NCBI GenBank assembly: GCA_900208305.1
Contig: OAPG01000002.1
Span: 930,001-994,000 of the forward strand
Direction of reading: 5' to 3'
Source of the DNA: Melanopsichium pennsylvanicum
Taxonomy: Eukaryota > Basidiomycota > Ustilaginomycetes > Ustilaginales
DNA length: 64,000 nt
Shown: one piece after another, positions 10,014-20,797 of the stretch
Position numbering within the stretch: the first letter of the stretch is position 1
Layout of the letters: each line of letters opens with the position of its first letter
The notes under the pieces: generated by a model
Database searches by the model: none
Told to the model about the DNA's origin: nothing
The model's input: the letters and a program-made list of their open reading frames with translations, nothing else
Translations under genes and position numbers: made by a program

Positions 10014-13000
10014 TGTAAGATTTGCAGAACAACAAAGGGTCCTATAATGAATAGTATCGGAGATGTTTGATGAGCGATGCGTTGGTCTGCGATGCGACAG
10101 GTGAGGATGAGAACAACGCTGACTGCTTGAATCCAAATACCTTGCTCCAAGGGTTGTCAAGGGTACACGTCCGAAAATATGCGCAGGATGTTATCTAGTC
10201 GCTCAGCGTGATTGGGTTGACGGATGAGATAGAGCAAAAAGTTGGGAGTGTTGATGGAATAGCACAGGTAATGGTAAGAATGAGAGTGTCAGGAGGTATA
10301 CGAGAGACAACAGAATGGATGGTCGAGACCAAGTGCAGACAAGAAGAAGAGCTCTCTACACAAGGCGACATTCAGCAATTAGGCCAAATTTATGTGCAGG
10401 AGAAAGCGCAGCCGACAAACAGCTCGACACCAGACCAAGTGATAGCGTCGAGAAGTGCATGGTGCCTGGTGTGAGCCGTCTGCTGTGAGACGCCGCAGTG
10501 CATAAGAGAGAAAGCTCAAGGGAAAAAAAGAATGTAGGCTTGTGGCCTCGGCTGATGAAAGGATGATGCAGCGTTTCCTCCACTCCTTTGGTGTCTCACG
10601 TTCATCCTTTTTCAGATCTTGGTGAACAGGCACCACAGGGCAATTCAGCTGAGACACATTTGATGAGACTGGTGGGAGAGCGTGGTGTCGTCACTCACGA
10701 GGCCTTGTTATACACTCGAAACGTGAATCCTCAATTCTCCTCTTTACGGCTCCGCAAATTTGATTTCAGGCCACTTTCACCGTTGAAGAGCCTAATGAAG
10801 CCTCCTTCACATGCTCACAGCGGCCCCAGACTGTTACGAGTGCAGCTGTTCATGGCCCGAACGTACGTGTCTGTAGCTTTGTGGGTTGGTGCGTGCGACG
10901 TTAATGAGCAGCTTTGTGCTTGCAGATTTATTTGCGTCGCTCGCACTCGGGTCGCTCATTGCAGCAATCAGACCTCGTTGTTAATTGCTTTCGCTCTGGC
11001 TCCATAACTAGCTGAACACGTTGTAACTTTACTGTACTGTTACTGTTACAGCAAGGCAGATGCGGAAGAAACAGCGCTATGATAAAGATTAATAGTTCAC
11101 GCTCCAAAGTGCTACACAGGGAACACACGCAGTCCACTCGTCGCTTGGGTAGAAATGGGCGTAACTTAGCTCAAGTTTGAAACCCATGAAAACAGTGTTG
11201 CAGCCGCGCTTTTCAATACTCTATTCGAGCAGCAAGTTTTTCCTTTCCATAAGCGGAGCTTCCCTTGTTGTGCCGCCCCAACCGAATTTGTGCGGCTCCC
11301 AATCAAGCCAAAAGTGCATTTCTCTTTTCATAAGGTTGCAGATCCTTCAAAATTAAGATCTCACATAGAGAAAGACTTTATTCCGACACGTGATATTCAG
11401 CAGCAACACATCCATCTGCAACATAAGATTTTTATCTGGTTTGGTGTAAGGCACCCTGTAACACTTTGCTACCCTAGCAACAAAGTGTTAAGCCATTCTC
11501 AGAGGATTGACAATGTTATAAGTAGAAACCTTAACAAGAAGAGAGAGGAAGGATGGAAGGTTCAGGGGATCCTTGCAAAATCCGCAGAGTGGATCATAGG
11601 ATGCAGATATATGGGCAAGAAGCAGTCCATAGGTGGACTTGATACCTCTCACACTCAAGTCAATCACAAGTCTGAAACCAGCTCTCAGAATGCATTCAAT
11701 GATTGCTTAAACCAGATGAGTCCACATGTGCTGATCTGTAGATGCTGGTTGCTTGCAAGTGCTATCAAGGAGTGCTTTGATCAGCATCTCAAGCATAGTA
11801 GCAAGCAGTCATTGACTACTGGATCCAAGCCCATCCAGTTGAGTTGTTCAAGCCAAGTAAGTCAGCATGATAACCAACTCAGCACTCTAGATGATCCAAA
11901 AACAGTGGCTGCAAGTTTGTGTGTGTTGCACTGAGCAGACTGATTGTGGTGGAGGCTAGCATATAGACAATTCACACAGAACTGAAGTGGGCTTGCTTAG
12001 CCACTGTTTCATTTATCCACTCAAAGTTAAGCCAAGTTGGTTGAGTACTTGGCTGACTTGCACACATGTGTGATTCTAAATTTTTACTATATTAGTAAAT
12101 TTACATTGTACTGCTCTCGGAGGAGTTTATCTTTTGCGCTACGTCGCTGTGCCCTTTTCTAGTTTGCGGTAGAGGAAACGGCTGCTAATCTGAACGTGAA
12201 AATGCGGATTTGAGCTTGCGACTGACGCAGGTCCGACAGAATGAATTTCAAGGAAAAACGAGTGGAGGCAACACAGACAGACAGCATCACGAATGATGCT
12301 CTGTCACGTCACCACGAGCTTTGCAAAGTCACTCCGGAACGAAATAACCACCTACGTGCTATGAGGATGAGCTGTAGCTACAAGTGTGATCTGTTGACGT
12401 CAGGTGTGAGGAACAAACGAGTTTTGACGAGCTAGAAGGACGCAAGTTAGGCGAATCTGGGGAAACTTGTATCTGTTTGAGAATCGATGTTGAGAATCGA
12501 TGGGTGTGACAGCCTTTAAAATTACACTGATGAAAGCAACAGGTCCAGTAGGTGCAGGCTGGTCTGCTAGAAAGCGGCATGGCTTGATCGTGAGCGCCAT
12601 ATTTACCAAGGAGCCTATCACACTGTCAGAGTGCAGCAAGAAGAGCTGGAGCCGCGGAAGGAGCCTTGAAAAAGATTGGCATGCTCGCTTAAATCCAAAG
12701 TGGCCAAGTGCACAAAATGTTGGAAGGGGAGAGTAGACCCGAAAGCAGAGCAGAAAGCAAGGATCTACAGTACAGTAAATTTGCAGTGTGATTAGTTGCA
12801 GCCTCAAACCCAAATTTGTATGAGCCCCGCCCATGATGCACACAGACGCGCTGCAGAAGCGATTCTCACACCAACCTTTCAACGCCTAGAGTGGGGTTAC
12901 CTCAGTGTTGGAGCCATGTGAATCCTAAGGCGAAGCCATGCCCCTCCTGCATATCCGTACACCTCGCTGTCTCTCTACCGTATACTACAGTATACTACAG

Positions 13001-13299
13001 TATAGTCTAGCAACGTCCCACATCTTTACAATACTTTGTATCATCACATTCCTGTTTAACCATCACGTAGTTCGGGTCCCCACCATACAACCAAGCCTCG
13101 GTTCAACATTTCATCCTCTCCCTTCTGCACCACCATCCTATTCGTGCAATAGAATCTCATCACGCACTCGCACCATCTAAATGGACCAAACATTCTCCTG
13201 CATATAACCTTTTAGCGCTGCTCAATCTAGATCAAGACTTTCTCCCACCATCGCACTCTCTTAGCGCCATCACATTGCCGTTTCGACACCTTGACCAAA
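10014..13299. other. 3.3 kb gene-free stretch with an AT-rich island
   Basis: No convincing gene. The part from about 11300 to 12110 is visibly richer in A+T, with codon-like composition unlike the neighbours, and includes an open frame of 214 codons (11290-11934) that starts with GTG and has no early ATG. Other items are a 9-bp-stem hairpin (11460-11489), TACTGTA/TACAGTA motifs at 11030, 12766, 12771, 12986 and 12996, and a pyrimidine-rich leader just before the next gene. Confidence 0.6.
11460..11489. repeat. short inverted repeat (AACACTTTG hairpin)
   Basis: Perfect 9-bp arms at 11460-11468 and 11481-11489 separated by 12 bases, within the AT-rich island. A similar core occurs at 19953-19977. 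Confidence 0.8.
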
Positions 13300-15462
13300 A
13301 TGGGCGGCAACAACGACCGCAAACCAACACGCTCTCGCGGCTTTCCAGTCGACAATCGCAAGATCGATGAGCTCGATGTCGTCTGCTCAGGCTGGATTCT
13401 CAAAAAGAAGCGCAAGAAGATGCAGGGATATGCCAAGCGTTTCCTCGTGCTCACCTCACAAGGTGTCCTTACCTATGCCATTTCTCCCGAAAAGACGACT
13501 AGAGATGCTATCGAGATCCCTCACGCCTCGGTCACTTCCTCTATGCGTCACGGAACCATCCACGTAGACTCAGGAGCCAGTGTCTTTCATCTCAAAGCGC
13601 TCTCACCCCAAGATTTTGAGGCTTGGCGCACGCACCTCAGATCCTTTATCCCCGAACGCCCAGCTGGCTCTCTTCAACAACTCTATGTTTCCAACGGTAC
13701 AGATCTACAGCCTGTGGATTTGAGCCACGTCTTCACCCACCTCGATCAAACTACTGTGCTCGTAAACGACCTTCACTCCCGCTCCTCTTCGCTCAAATCC
13801 AAATCTACCACCAAGACCGCCACCGAAACTCTGATGGGAGCCCTTGGTGCCAAATCCAATGACAATAGCGAAGACGTTTCTGCGTTCCACGTCACGGCCG
13901 AGCAACTCGTGGCCGAGTTCCAACAACTCAAGTCTGCTATCGAGGACAAGATTCCAAGAGTGGACCCCAACGGTGGCACTATGCGCTCCATGAGCTCTAT
14001 CCCTGGCCTCAACGGTCAGGGCAGGAGCAGGAGCAGCAGGATGTCAATTTCCTCCCTCGCTACAACCGGCACCGATTCAGCCATCTTCTATGACGCCGAC
14101 AGTCACGGCGAGGAACTATTTATGGACGACGATGGCCAGCCCAACGACGAAGGACACACTTCCCGATCGGAATCCTCCGAAAACGAAGGTACCGACTCCG
14201 AGGCAGACGACTCACAGCCTGACACCGATGAAACACGCACTCTTTCCGACGCTGGAAACGGCAAGTCGAGCTCTAAAGCTGTGGTGCAATACCGGAAGAA
14301 GCTTCCCGCGAAGGTGTCTGGTGACGAGGTTTCTTTGTTCTCAATGCTCAAAAAGAATGTAGGTAAGGATCTGTCCACAATCTCTTTCCCCGTCTCATTC
14401 AACTGTCCACTCTCTCTTCTACAAGCTGCGGCTGAGGAGTACGAGTATGCAGCGGACCTCCTCGAGCGCGCTGGAAAGTCGCAAGATTGGGTCGAGCGCA
14501 TCTGTCTAGTTGGAGCATTCGCCGTTTCCGGGTACGCATCCACAAAATTGAGAGCCAGTAGGAAGCCTTTCAACCCTCTCCTTGGCGAGACATACGAGTG
14601 TGTCCGAGAGGACAAGCAATGGAAGTTCCTCGCCGAGAAGGTTGTTCACCAACCTCCCGTAGTCGCGTTATATGCCGAAGGCAAAGGCTGGAAGGCTCAA
14701 GGATGGAGTGCAGTCAAGAACAAGTTTTGGGGTAAGTCTCTCGAGCTCATCCCTGAGGGATCCATCCGTCTCGAATTTGGCGACGGAGACGTTTTCTCTA
14801 TCCAGAAGCCGTCCTCCTTCATGCGCAACTTGCTTGCTGGCAACAAGTATCTCGAACACGTGGGAGAGCTCAAAGTCACCAACGAAAGCACGGGACAACG
14901 AGCGGTGATCGAGTTCAAGGAGGGTACAATGTGGGGCGGTTCCTCGTCTCGCAACAACGTCGAGGGCCGCGTGTATGATGCCAATGACTCGCAGGTCACC
15001 AACCTCAAAGGCAAGTGGTCCGAATCGGTTTCTCGACAGAGAGACAAGGAAAATTACCTATTGTTGTGGGAAGCCAACGAGATGCCTCCTTATGCTGAAG
15101 AGTACTATGGATTCACATACTTTGGCATGTCGCTCAACGAACTCAGCAAGGATTGTAAGGACCTTCTTGCACCCACAGATTCGCGACTTCGACCCGACCA
15201 ACGTGCATTCGAAGAAGGCGATGTGGATCAGGCAGAGCAACTCAAGCACAAACTTGAAGAAGCACAGAGGGCGAGAAGGAAGAAGCTCGAAGCAGATGGC
15301 AAGAGCTATATCCCGAGGTGGTTCCATAAATCCGACGATGCTCCAGAATGGGTGTATGGTGGAAGCGATGGTGCCGATTACTTCAAGCTTAGGAAAAAGG
15401 CTGAACAGAACGGTGATAAGGCTTGGAAGGAAGTCCAAGTGCCCAACGTATTCGACATTTAG
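13300..15462 (+). CDS. oxysterol-binding protein, PH-ORD type (Osh3-like)
   Basis: 720 residues from the ATG at 13300. A PH domain spans residues ~27-117 (begins CSGWILKKKRKKMQGYAKRFLVL and ends FEAWRTHLRSFI). An acidic Ser-rich linker with several DSE-type phosphosite-like runs follows. The ORD lipid-transfer domain runs from ~349 to near the C-terminus (YASTKLRASRKPFNPLLGETYE, then the fingerprint region). ORP proteins move sterol or phosphoinositides between membranes at contact sites. The family fingerprint, canonically EQVSHHPP, reads EKVVHQPP here (residues 446-453), so one of the two adjacent His residues is replaced by Gln. The PH lacking GOLD and ankyrin repeats is closest in layout to Osh3/ORP3-6-7 types, by inference. 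Confidence 0.93.
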   Translation: MGGNNDRKPTRSRGFPVDNRKIDELDVVCSGWILKKKRKKMQGYAKRFLVLTSQGVLTYAISPEKTTRDAIEIPHASVTSSMRHGTIHVDSGASVFHLKALSPQDFEAWRTHLRSFIPERPAGSLQQLYVSNGTDLQPVDLSHVFTHLDQTTVLVNDLHSRSSSLKSKSTTKTATETLMGALGAKSNDNSEDVSAFHVTAEQLVAEFQQLKSAIEDKIPRVDPNGGTMRSMSSIPGLNGQGRSRSSRMSISSLATTGTDSAIFYDADSHGEELFMDDDGQPNDEGHTSRSESSENEGTDSEADDSQPDTDETRTLSDAGNGKSSSKAVVQYRKKLPAKVSGDEVSLFSMLKKNVGKDLSTISFPVSFNCPLSLLQAAAEEYEYAADLLERAGKSQDWVERICLVGAFAVSGYASTKLRASRKPFNPLLGETYECVREDKQWKFLAEKVVHQPPVVALYAEGKGWKAQGWSAVKNKFWGKSLELIPEGSIRLEFGDGDVFSIQKPSSFMRNLLAGNKYLEHVGELKVTNESTGQRAVIEFKEGTMWGGSSSRNNVEGRVYDANDSQVTNLKGKWSESVSRQRDKENYLLLWEANEMPPYAEEYYGFTYFGMSLNELSKDCKDLLAPTDSRLRPDQRAFEEGDVDQAEQLKHKLEEAQRARRKKLEADGKSYIPRWFHKSDDAPEWVYGGSDGADYFKLRKKAEQNGDKAWKEVQVPNVFDI

Positions 15463-15808
15463 ATGATTTCTTGGGATCAACATCGCTTTAGAATCACAAT
15501 GTTTTTCGCTCAGTTTAATCATGTTCGGCTTAACCTGTCAAGCACACACACACACAAACACACACTCTCTCTCTCTCTGTCTCTCACCTCTCTCATGCTG
15601 CTTTTCTTCGCATACGTTCTACAATGGCGTCCCCTTTTTTTTTTTTTTCTTTTTTTTTTTTTTCTTTTGGTTCTCGACTCTCCGGTTCCACGTGTTGCAA
15701 CAAGGTAAAAGACTCGGTCTGAAAAGTTGTACGTTTGGACTTGTTGCGATGTTTGTGTGCTGTTTTGCTCTTTGAGTTTGAAAATGCGAAAAGCTGAGAG
15801 AGGAAAAA
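15463..15808. other. convergent spacer rich in simple repeats
   Basis: The 346-base gap between two converging genes is dominated by the CA/CT and poly-T tracts listed separately. Nothing coding. Confidence 0.7.
15542..15668. repeat. (CA)n(CT)n and poly-T simple repeats
   Basis: CA repeat followed by CT repeat at about 15542-15594, then an interrupted T run at about 15635-15668. They fall in the 3' regions of both converging genes. Confidence 0.9.
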
Positions 15809-18800
15809 TTATACAAGTCCGATGGTACAGACGCACCTGAAACCGAAGCAAAGAGCTTGTTTTGCCTTTTTCAGATCACCATGTTGCAGATGAACGGTAG
15901 CTAACAGGCTGCTACTCTTCCAACCCCAACTTTGAGAAATGGTGAACTTGTCAGGTCCCGAACTGAACTTTGTCAATGCGGTACCTAGTGGGCTTGGGCA
16001 GTGGATGGAAAAGTAGGCTCTCAGCTCCTTGCGTGGGTCACGGTAAGGGATTTGAGGTGTTGGACACGTGGCATACACGCTCGGTCCATTCGGATATAAC
16101 GGTATGATTGGTGGGCGACTCGGTGCGGTTGAGGTAGCGTTGAGATTCTGAGTTGTGGACCGAGAGTGAGCGTCGCGGGTATTGGGCAAACTAGTGTTGT
16201 CATTGAGGTTGTTGGTGAACAGTGTTTGACTCGTAGAAGGCCCGTTCAGGGGGGACGATCCAAGGTCGGGCAAGGTAGGAAAAGATGAGAGCGTCACAGC
16301 TCGATTCTCAGCAGATCCTTCTGCGTCACCTCGCTCCAAAGGATCTGCCAAATTGCTTCGCAGAGGAGAATTGCCCCCATTAGCCAATCTTGTAACACTC
16401 CTTCCACTCGGCAACGTGAGCGTGCTCCCTATGCCCACACTTGCTGAGTGCCCATGCATACCAGCACGTACAGGTGAGGTGAAGCTTGTGTCGAAAAAGC
16501 TGTCTTCTTCAGTATCCTCCAGTGTGGAACCAGTAAACATCCAATTCCGCTGCTGTGCGCGATTCCGAGATGCACTCACTCTTTCACCATGGTCAAACCT
16601 ACCACGTGGAGTTGTCGTACCACTAGCACCCCTGCCACCCCCAGTTCCTTCCCCTTGCGACCCCTCTTCCTCCACCGTCGGCGTTGGTGCACTGGGCGGA
16701 GGCAATTGCTCCATCAGGCTTTGCCGATGCAGATAGATTCCCAACTGAATCCCTTTTACCTTCTTCACCACCTGAACGTACAGGTTCCAAACACTTCCGG
16801 CATAAAAGAATGTCGGCGAATACAGCCTTTGTTTCTCCTGCAACTTGTCAATCCCAAAGAACTCTACACCCACTCTCATCGGCTCATATCCGCTCCAGCG
16901 CTCAGGAGAAACATCGGCGGAACTGACGGATTCGGCATCCGCTGCGTTGGCATCTTCGTTTGGATCGTGAGAATGCGCTCCAGCTTCGCGATTGTCAAGT
17001 TTGTCGGATTCTCGAGCATTCGAAGCCCGGGTGGATGTCCCTGAGGTGACGTTGAGATGGCGATATGCGTGTTCACCAAGCTCGTGACCGGTGGCGACAT
17101 CATTGGCGATGCCGTAGTAGTGAGAGCGATCGCGGCGTTGGAACGAGGTATTCGATGGGTCTTGCTGCATGACTGCCTGAATTGGAAGCGTGTGCGGAAT
17201 TTGGATTGCTGCAGTGCCCGAAGGTCCGAGGTGGTCGTCGGCGAATGCAGAGCCGGGATAGGCACGCTCATCGTCAGAGCCTAAGGTCCGCGATGAATTC
17301 GAGGCGGTGGGTACGGTAGATCCAACCACGGCTGTAAGCCCATCGCCAAAACGAACGGTGTCGTCGGACGGGACGAGGTAGTATTTTTTCCTCAGTAAGC
17401 CAGCTGTACCACCACCGTGTGCACCCAACATCAAAGGGCTGGCTGCAAGACCACCCAAGCCTGAAGCGGAGCCAAAGCTGAGGGTAGCGTTGTTGTCGTC
17501 ACCCATATAGATTGGCGTCCCGGATCGGCTACGGGAGAAACGTCGCTGCGAGTTGGCCGTGCTCAGAGTCGACTCGAACGCATCTCTGAATTGTGCGATG
17601 GAGCTGGAGACACCAAGTTCACCTACACCGTCCATGTCTTGCGTCATTGGGTCCTGCGACTCGTTCGATGCAGCCTCACTATCAGCCTCAGCTTCATTTG
17701 GCGTTGTCGGAACCGAGCTCCGCCGTGGAGAGTTTGTGCTTGACAGAATGTGAGCCTTGAGCTCGTTGCTCACCCACAAAGCGGCTTGGAGCACATTGAG
17801 CGGGGTGTAAGGCCGACCAGTAGTGGGCGAGACATCCAAGCTGATTTTGTTGAGCGCTTGGAAAGGCATGTGCGAGTAGTAAATGCCGGAGGAAAAGAGC
17901 TCTTCGTACTCGGCCTCGTCCTCGTCGAGCGACGCGGAAAAGGTTGTAGATTCGGCACAATCGTTCCAAGCTTCTTGAAGTGGCGTTGTGGCAGCGTCCA
18001 CGTCATCGTCATCATTGAAAGAGGAGGCTCTGCGAAAGGCCTTGAAGCCAAAACCGTCACCAGCATCGGATGACGCTGCGCTGGAACTCGGCGCTTTGGT
18101 AGCACCGCCCATCTTCTTGCTCGAGTCCGAAGCTTCTGTTTCCCTTTTTTTCTCTTCGCCTTCATGCGTCCAGCCGTCGATGAGGCGATCGAGGACGTTA
18201 ATGAGAGCTTTCTGCTTGCGTCTGAACTCAGTCACCTTCTTGGCAAACTCGTACCTGTGCAATTCGGAGGGCACGAAAAAGCTATCTGAAGAGATGATGG
18301 CACGCACCCATATGCTCGGCATCGAAGGGTACGACCACACTCGCAGACGCGGGGATGGCATGCGCTCCTCCGCATCGGGCATGCGGCCTCGAGGAAGCAT
18401 GGACGTGTGCAGAAGATCTGCATCTCCAGTTTGAAGCCGGTCGCGCAGCAGCGCCAGGCGCGTTATATCGCCGTCCTCTCTGCACATCCTAATCCAAGTC
18501 TCGATCTCAATGATACGTTCCCGTTCCATTGAACACTCAAGCTCGAAACTGTCATATCCCCAGCGTGCGAACCAGCAAACGCAGGCTTCACCGATTTTGT
18601 CGGCGGTAAGACCATACTGAAACTCGGGCGTGATGCTTGAAGTGGCTTGCATAGCCAGCCCTGCGGGCTCGCTTTCGCGGAAGCCAGCGGTCTTCTTTGC
18701 ATTGCGCTTCTCTTCACGACCAGGGGTCTGCGACTCAATATCGGCGAAGGACTGTCCCGCTCGGATATGCGAGCTGTACCTTTCAAATGAAGTCGTGGAG

Positions 18801-19684
18801 GCGTGCTTTGATCCAGAGGGAGATGGATTCATGCTCAGCTTGCGGCGAACTTGATCCGTGAGGTCGTCGGAGACTGCCGAGTCCTCGTCCTGGGAGCTTT
18901 GCGATGGCTGCGAGTGCGGCGAGGCTCTCAGGTTCGCATCGATCCGAGCGATCTCCTCAAGCGTCCGTGCAGGACCTTCGAGCTCCCAGTCCCACTCGTC
19001 GAGATCGTGCAGCATCTCGTCGGAAGCGGATCTGTGAAGATCTGTGCCTTCAATACCACATCCAATAGCGAAGCGCAGGTACTGTGTCACAGTGAAAGGT
19101 GTGACTGAGCACAGGACTAGAGTGAGTGCTTGGGCGGTGACGCTTGGAATATTGAGGTAGATTGAAGTGGCCAAGAGTGAGAGAAGGAATCTGGGAGTCG
19201 CTGGATGAGAGCGCTTGTCGATCAGCAGGTCGGCGAGCTGCAGGTCAGAGGACTGAGACAGCCGCATTGTCAGCGCAGGTGAGAAAGGGTGATTCAATGA
19301 TGAGTTTGACCAGAATGGGAGGACAAGCTTTGGTCCATCGCCATAGAGTCGAGCGATGCAGTATTCAAAGGCTGCTCTGCTGATATTGGGATCGTCGAAG
19401 TGTAGATCCACAACATCGTTTTCAGGATCTCTATGTGCGGTCGAGGACGTATTCGCGATATTCGAGGAAGTGTGAGACTCGGGCTGACCATTCTTCTTGC
19501 TAAGTGTTGCTGCAATGGAGGCAGCTGCTAGATCCTCTGCGTATCCCCCACAGAGCATGGCTCGGAAGAAGCCCGACTGAATGAGGATGAGTCGGTGTAA
19601 GTGGTAGATGCGGCCAAAGGCTCTGATGCGAATGTCGGAGCATCGTCCGCCGAGCAAACCAAGCTCGTATATGTGGTGCTGCAT
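15809..19684 (-). CDS. large BTB/POZ-domain protein (germ-cell-less-like fungal family)
   Basis: 1,291 residues from the ATG at 19682-19684. The frame continues upstream for 29 codons without an ATG, so a short 5' exon may be missing. The N-terminus is a BTB/POZ fold (QHHIYELGLLGGRCSDIRI, then FGRIYHLHRLILIQSGFFRAML), with an insertion before the DDPNISRAAFEYCIARLYGDG segment and a BACK-like helical continuation. The middle is low complexity (Ser, Glu, Asp). The C-terminus is a second conserved block (VGVEFFGIDKLQEKQRLYSPTFFYAGSVWNLYVQ and FSIHCPSPLGTALTKF), typical of a fungal BTB family related to germ-cell-less. BTB proteins usually act as dimers or Cullin-3 adaptors; the substrate is unknown. 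Confidence 0.88.
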   Translation of the reverse strand: MQHHIYELGLLGGRCSDIRIRAFGRIYHLHRLILIQSGFFRAMLCGGYAEDLAAASIAATLSKKNGQPESHTSSNIANTSSTAHRDPENDVVDLHFDDPNISRAAFEYCIARLYGDGPKLVLPFWSNSSLNHPFSPALTMRLSQSSDLQLADLLIDKRSHPATPRFLLSLLATSIYLNIPSVTAQALTLVLCSVTPFTVTQYLRFAIGCGIEGTDLHRSASDEMLHDLDEWDWELEGPARTLEEIARIDANLRASPHSQPSQSSQDEDSAVSDDLTDQVRRKLSMNPSPSGSKHASTTSFERYSSHIRAGQSFADIESQTPGREEKRNAKKTAGFRESEPAGLAMQATSSITPEFQYGLTADKIGEACVCWFARWGYDSFELECSMERERIIEIETWIRMCREDGDITRLALLRDRLQTGDADLLHTSMLPRGRMPDAEERMPSPRLRVWSYPSMPSIWVRAIISSDSFFVPSELHRYEFAKKVTEFRRKQKALINVLDRLIDGWTHEGEEKKRETEASDSSKKMGGATKAPSSSAASSDAGDGFGFKAFRRASSFNDDDDVDAATTPLQEAWNDCAESTTFSASLDEDEAEYEELFSSGIYYSHMPFQALNKISLDVSPTTGRPYTPLNVLQAALWVSNELKAHILSSTNSPRRSSVPTTPNEAEADSEAASNESQDPMTQDMDGVGELGVSSSIAQFRDAFESTLSTANSQRRFSRSRSGTPIYMGDDNNATLSFGSASGLGGLAASPLMLGAHGGGTAGLLRKKYYLVPSDDTVRFGDGLTAVVGSTVPTASNSSRTLGSDDERAYPGSAFADDHLGPSGTAAIQIPHTLPIQAVMQQDPSNTSFQRRDRSHYYGIANDVATGHELGEHAYRHLNVTSGTSTRASNARESDKLDNREAGAHSHDPNEDANAADAESVSSADVSPERWSGYEPMRVGVEFFGIDKLQEKQRLYSPTFFYAGSVWNLYVQVVKKVKGIQLGIYLHRQSLMEQLPPPSAPTPTVEEEGSQGEGTGGGRGASGTTTPRGRFDHGERVSASRNRAQQRNWMFTGSTLEDTEEDSFFDTSFTSPVRAGMHGHSASVGIGSTLTLPSGRSVTRLANGGNSPLRSNLADPLERGDAEGSAENRAVTLSSFPTLPDLGSSPLNGPSTSQTLFTNNLNDNTSLPNTRDAHSRSTTQNLNATSTAPSRPPIIPLYPNGPSVYATCPTPQIPYRDPRKELRAYFSIHCPSPLGTALTKFSSGPDKFTISQSWGWKSSSLLATVHLQHGDLKKAKQALCFGFRCVCTIGLV

Positions 19685-20797
19685 GATAATCGTGTGCGAT
19701 GCCAGAAGCTCGGATGTGGTGGTACAGATGGCGAGGTCCCGAAAGCGTCGGATGTGCAAAGAGGCTGGCAAGGTACGCTGACTACCGCCTCTGGAATTTC
19801 ACGGGCGAAAGATGTGGTGGTTACTGAGGTGCATATGTATGTGGCATGTAAGTGAAAGGCTGAGTCGATCTCATAAGACCTGTCGGAATGGTGGATGAAG
19901 CTTCGTATGGTTGGTTCAGGGTCGCACCTCTCCGGCTAAAGACGCGGGCCTGAAAGTGTTGGTTCACCTAACACTTTGAAAATCAGCTGTGTGTGTGTTT
20001 GGGTTCCAAAATGGGCTTCACCAGCAGACAAGCGCTTTCCCGGATTCGGCGGCCAGCAGACCTCCACTCTCTATCTTACTCTGTGATTCAGTCACAGTAC
20101 TGCGTCAAAATTTGTGCGCTGTGCTGCCCTGCACCTGTTCGAATGGCCATATAGTCGTGTGAAGCGTGCAAAAACTTGACACTTTTTGGCTTGCGTTGGA
20201 CGCAGCAGTCTCTCACAGGTTCCTGTTACAGTGGTATCTTAAACGTGAATTTAACAGCTTGCTTTCTTATGCTACAGAGACAGCCTGAGGTCAGGCGAGA
20301 TGCAAGTTGATGCAGGGTCTGATGCCTCACCAAAATTGAGGCTCTGCTTGCAAAGGCGAGCATGAGCATACATGTTATTCATACAAGCGTAACCTCAGAC
20401 TAGCAGACCGTCACGGCACCAGCAATTAAATCGTACATATGGTTTGAATTAGCAAGGACGTATGATGCAACAAGAGTTAAGGGTGAGTGTGACTATGAGC
20501 ATGAGCATGAAAAAGACAACCTGAGGCAGACGGCGTGACAGAGCTTGGCAATAATCCGGCTGGCGACAGTATCAAGGGCAAGATTGGACCCGGGAGTCTT
20601 GCTCGATAGAACAGAATTGAGAGAATTAGACGGGACTGATGCAATGTGGAAAGCAGAGGGGACAAAGATAGACAATAGCGGAATGCGAACATTGGGAACC
20701 AAGGCTATTTAGGAGGTTTGGATGGAAGAGAATGCATTTTCAAAGAATGAGTTCAAGAAAAATTGAGATCATGAGGCAGGCAGGCATATCGGCATGT
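19685..20797. other. gene-free stretch
   Basis: Promoter side of the BTB gene and 3' side of the FAM72-like gene. It includes a short hairpin at 19953-19977. No coding signal was seen. Confidence 0.6.
19953..19977. repeat. short inverted repeat (AAAGTGTT hairpin)
   Basis: 8-bp arms (AAAGTGTT and AACACTTT) extended by GG/CC around a TTCA loop with one bulged T. It lies upstream of the BTB gene and shares the AACACTTT core with the hairpin at 11460. Confidence 0.75.

Noticed and set aside
10588..11007. 139-codon plus-strand ORF
   Set aside because: No domain, weak codon bias, and sits in an upstream region; treated as chance.
12400..12882. 160-codon minus-strand ORF
   Set aside because: Starts with TTG, no domain, and lies in the leader region of the oxysterol-binding protein gene.
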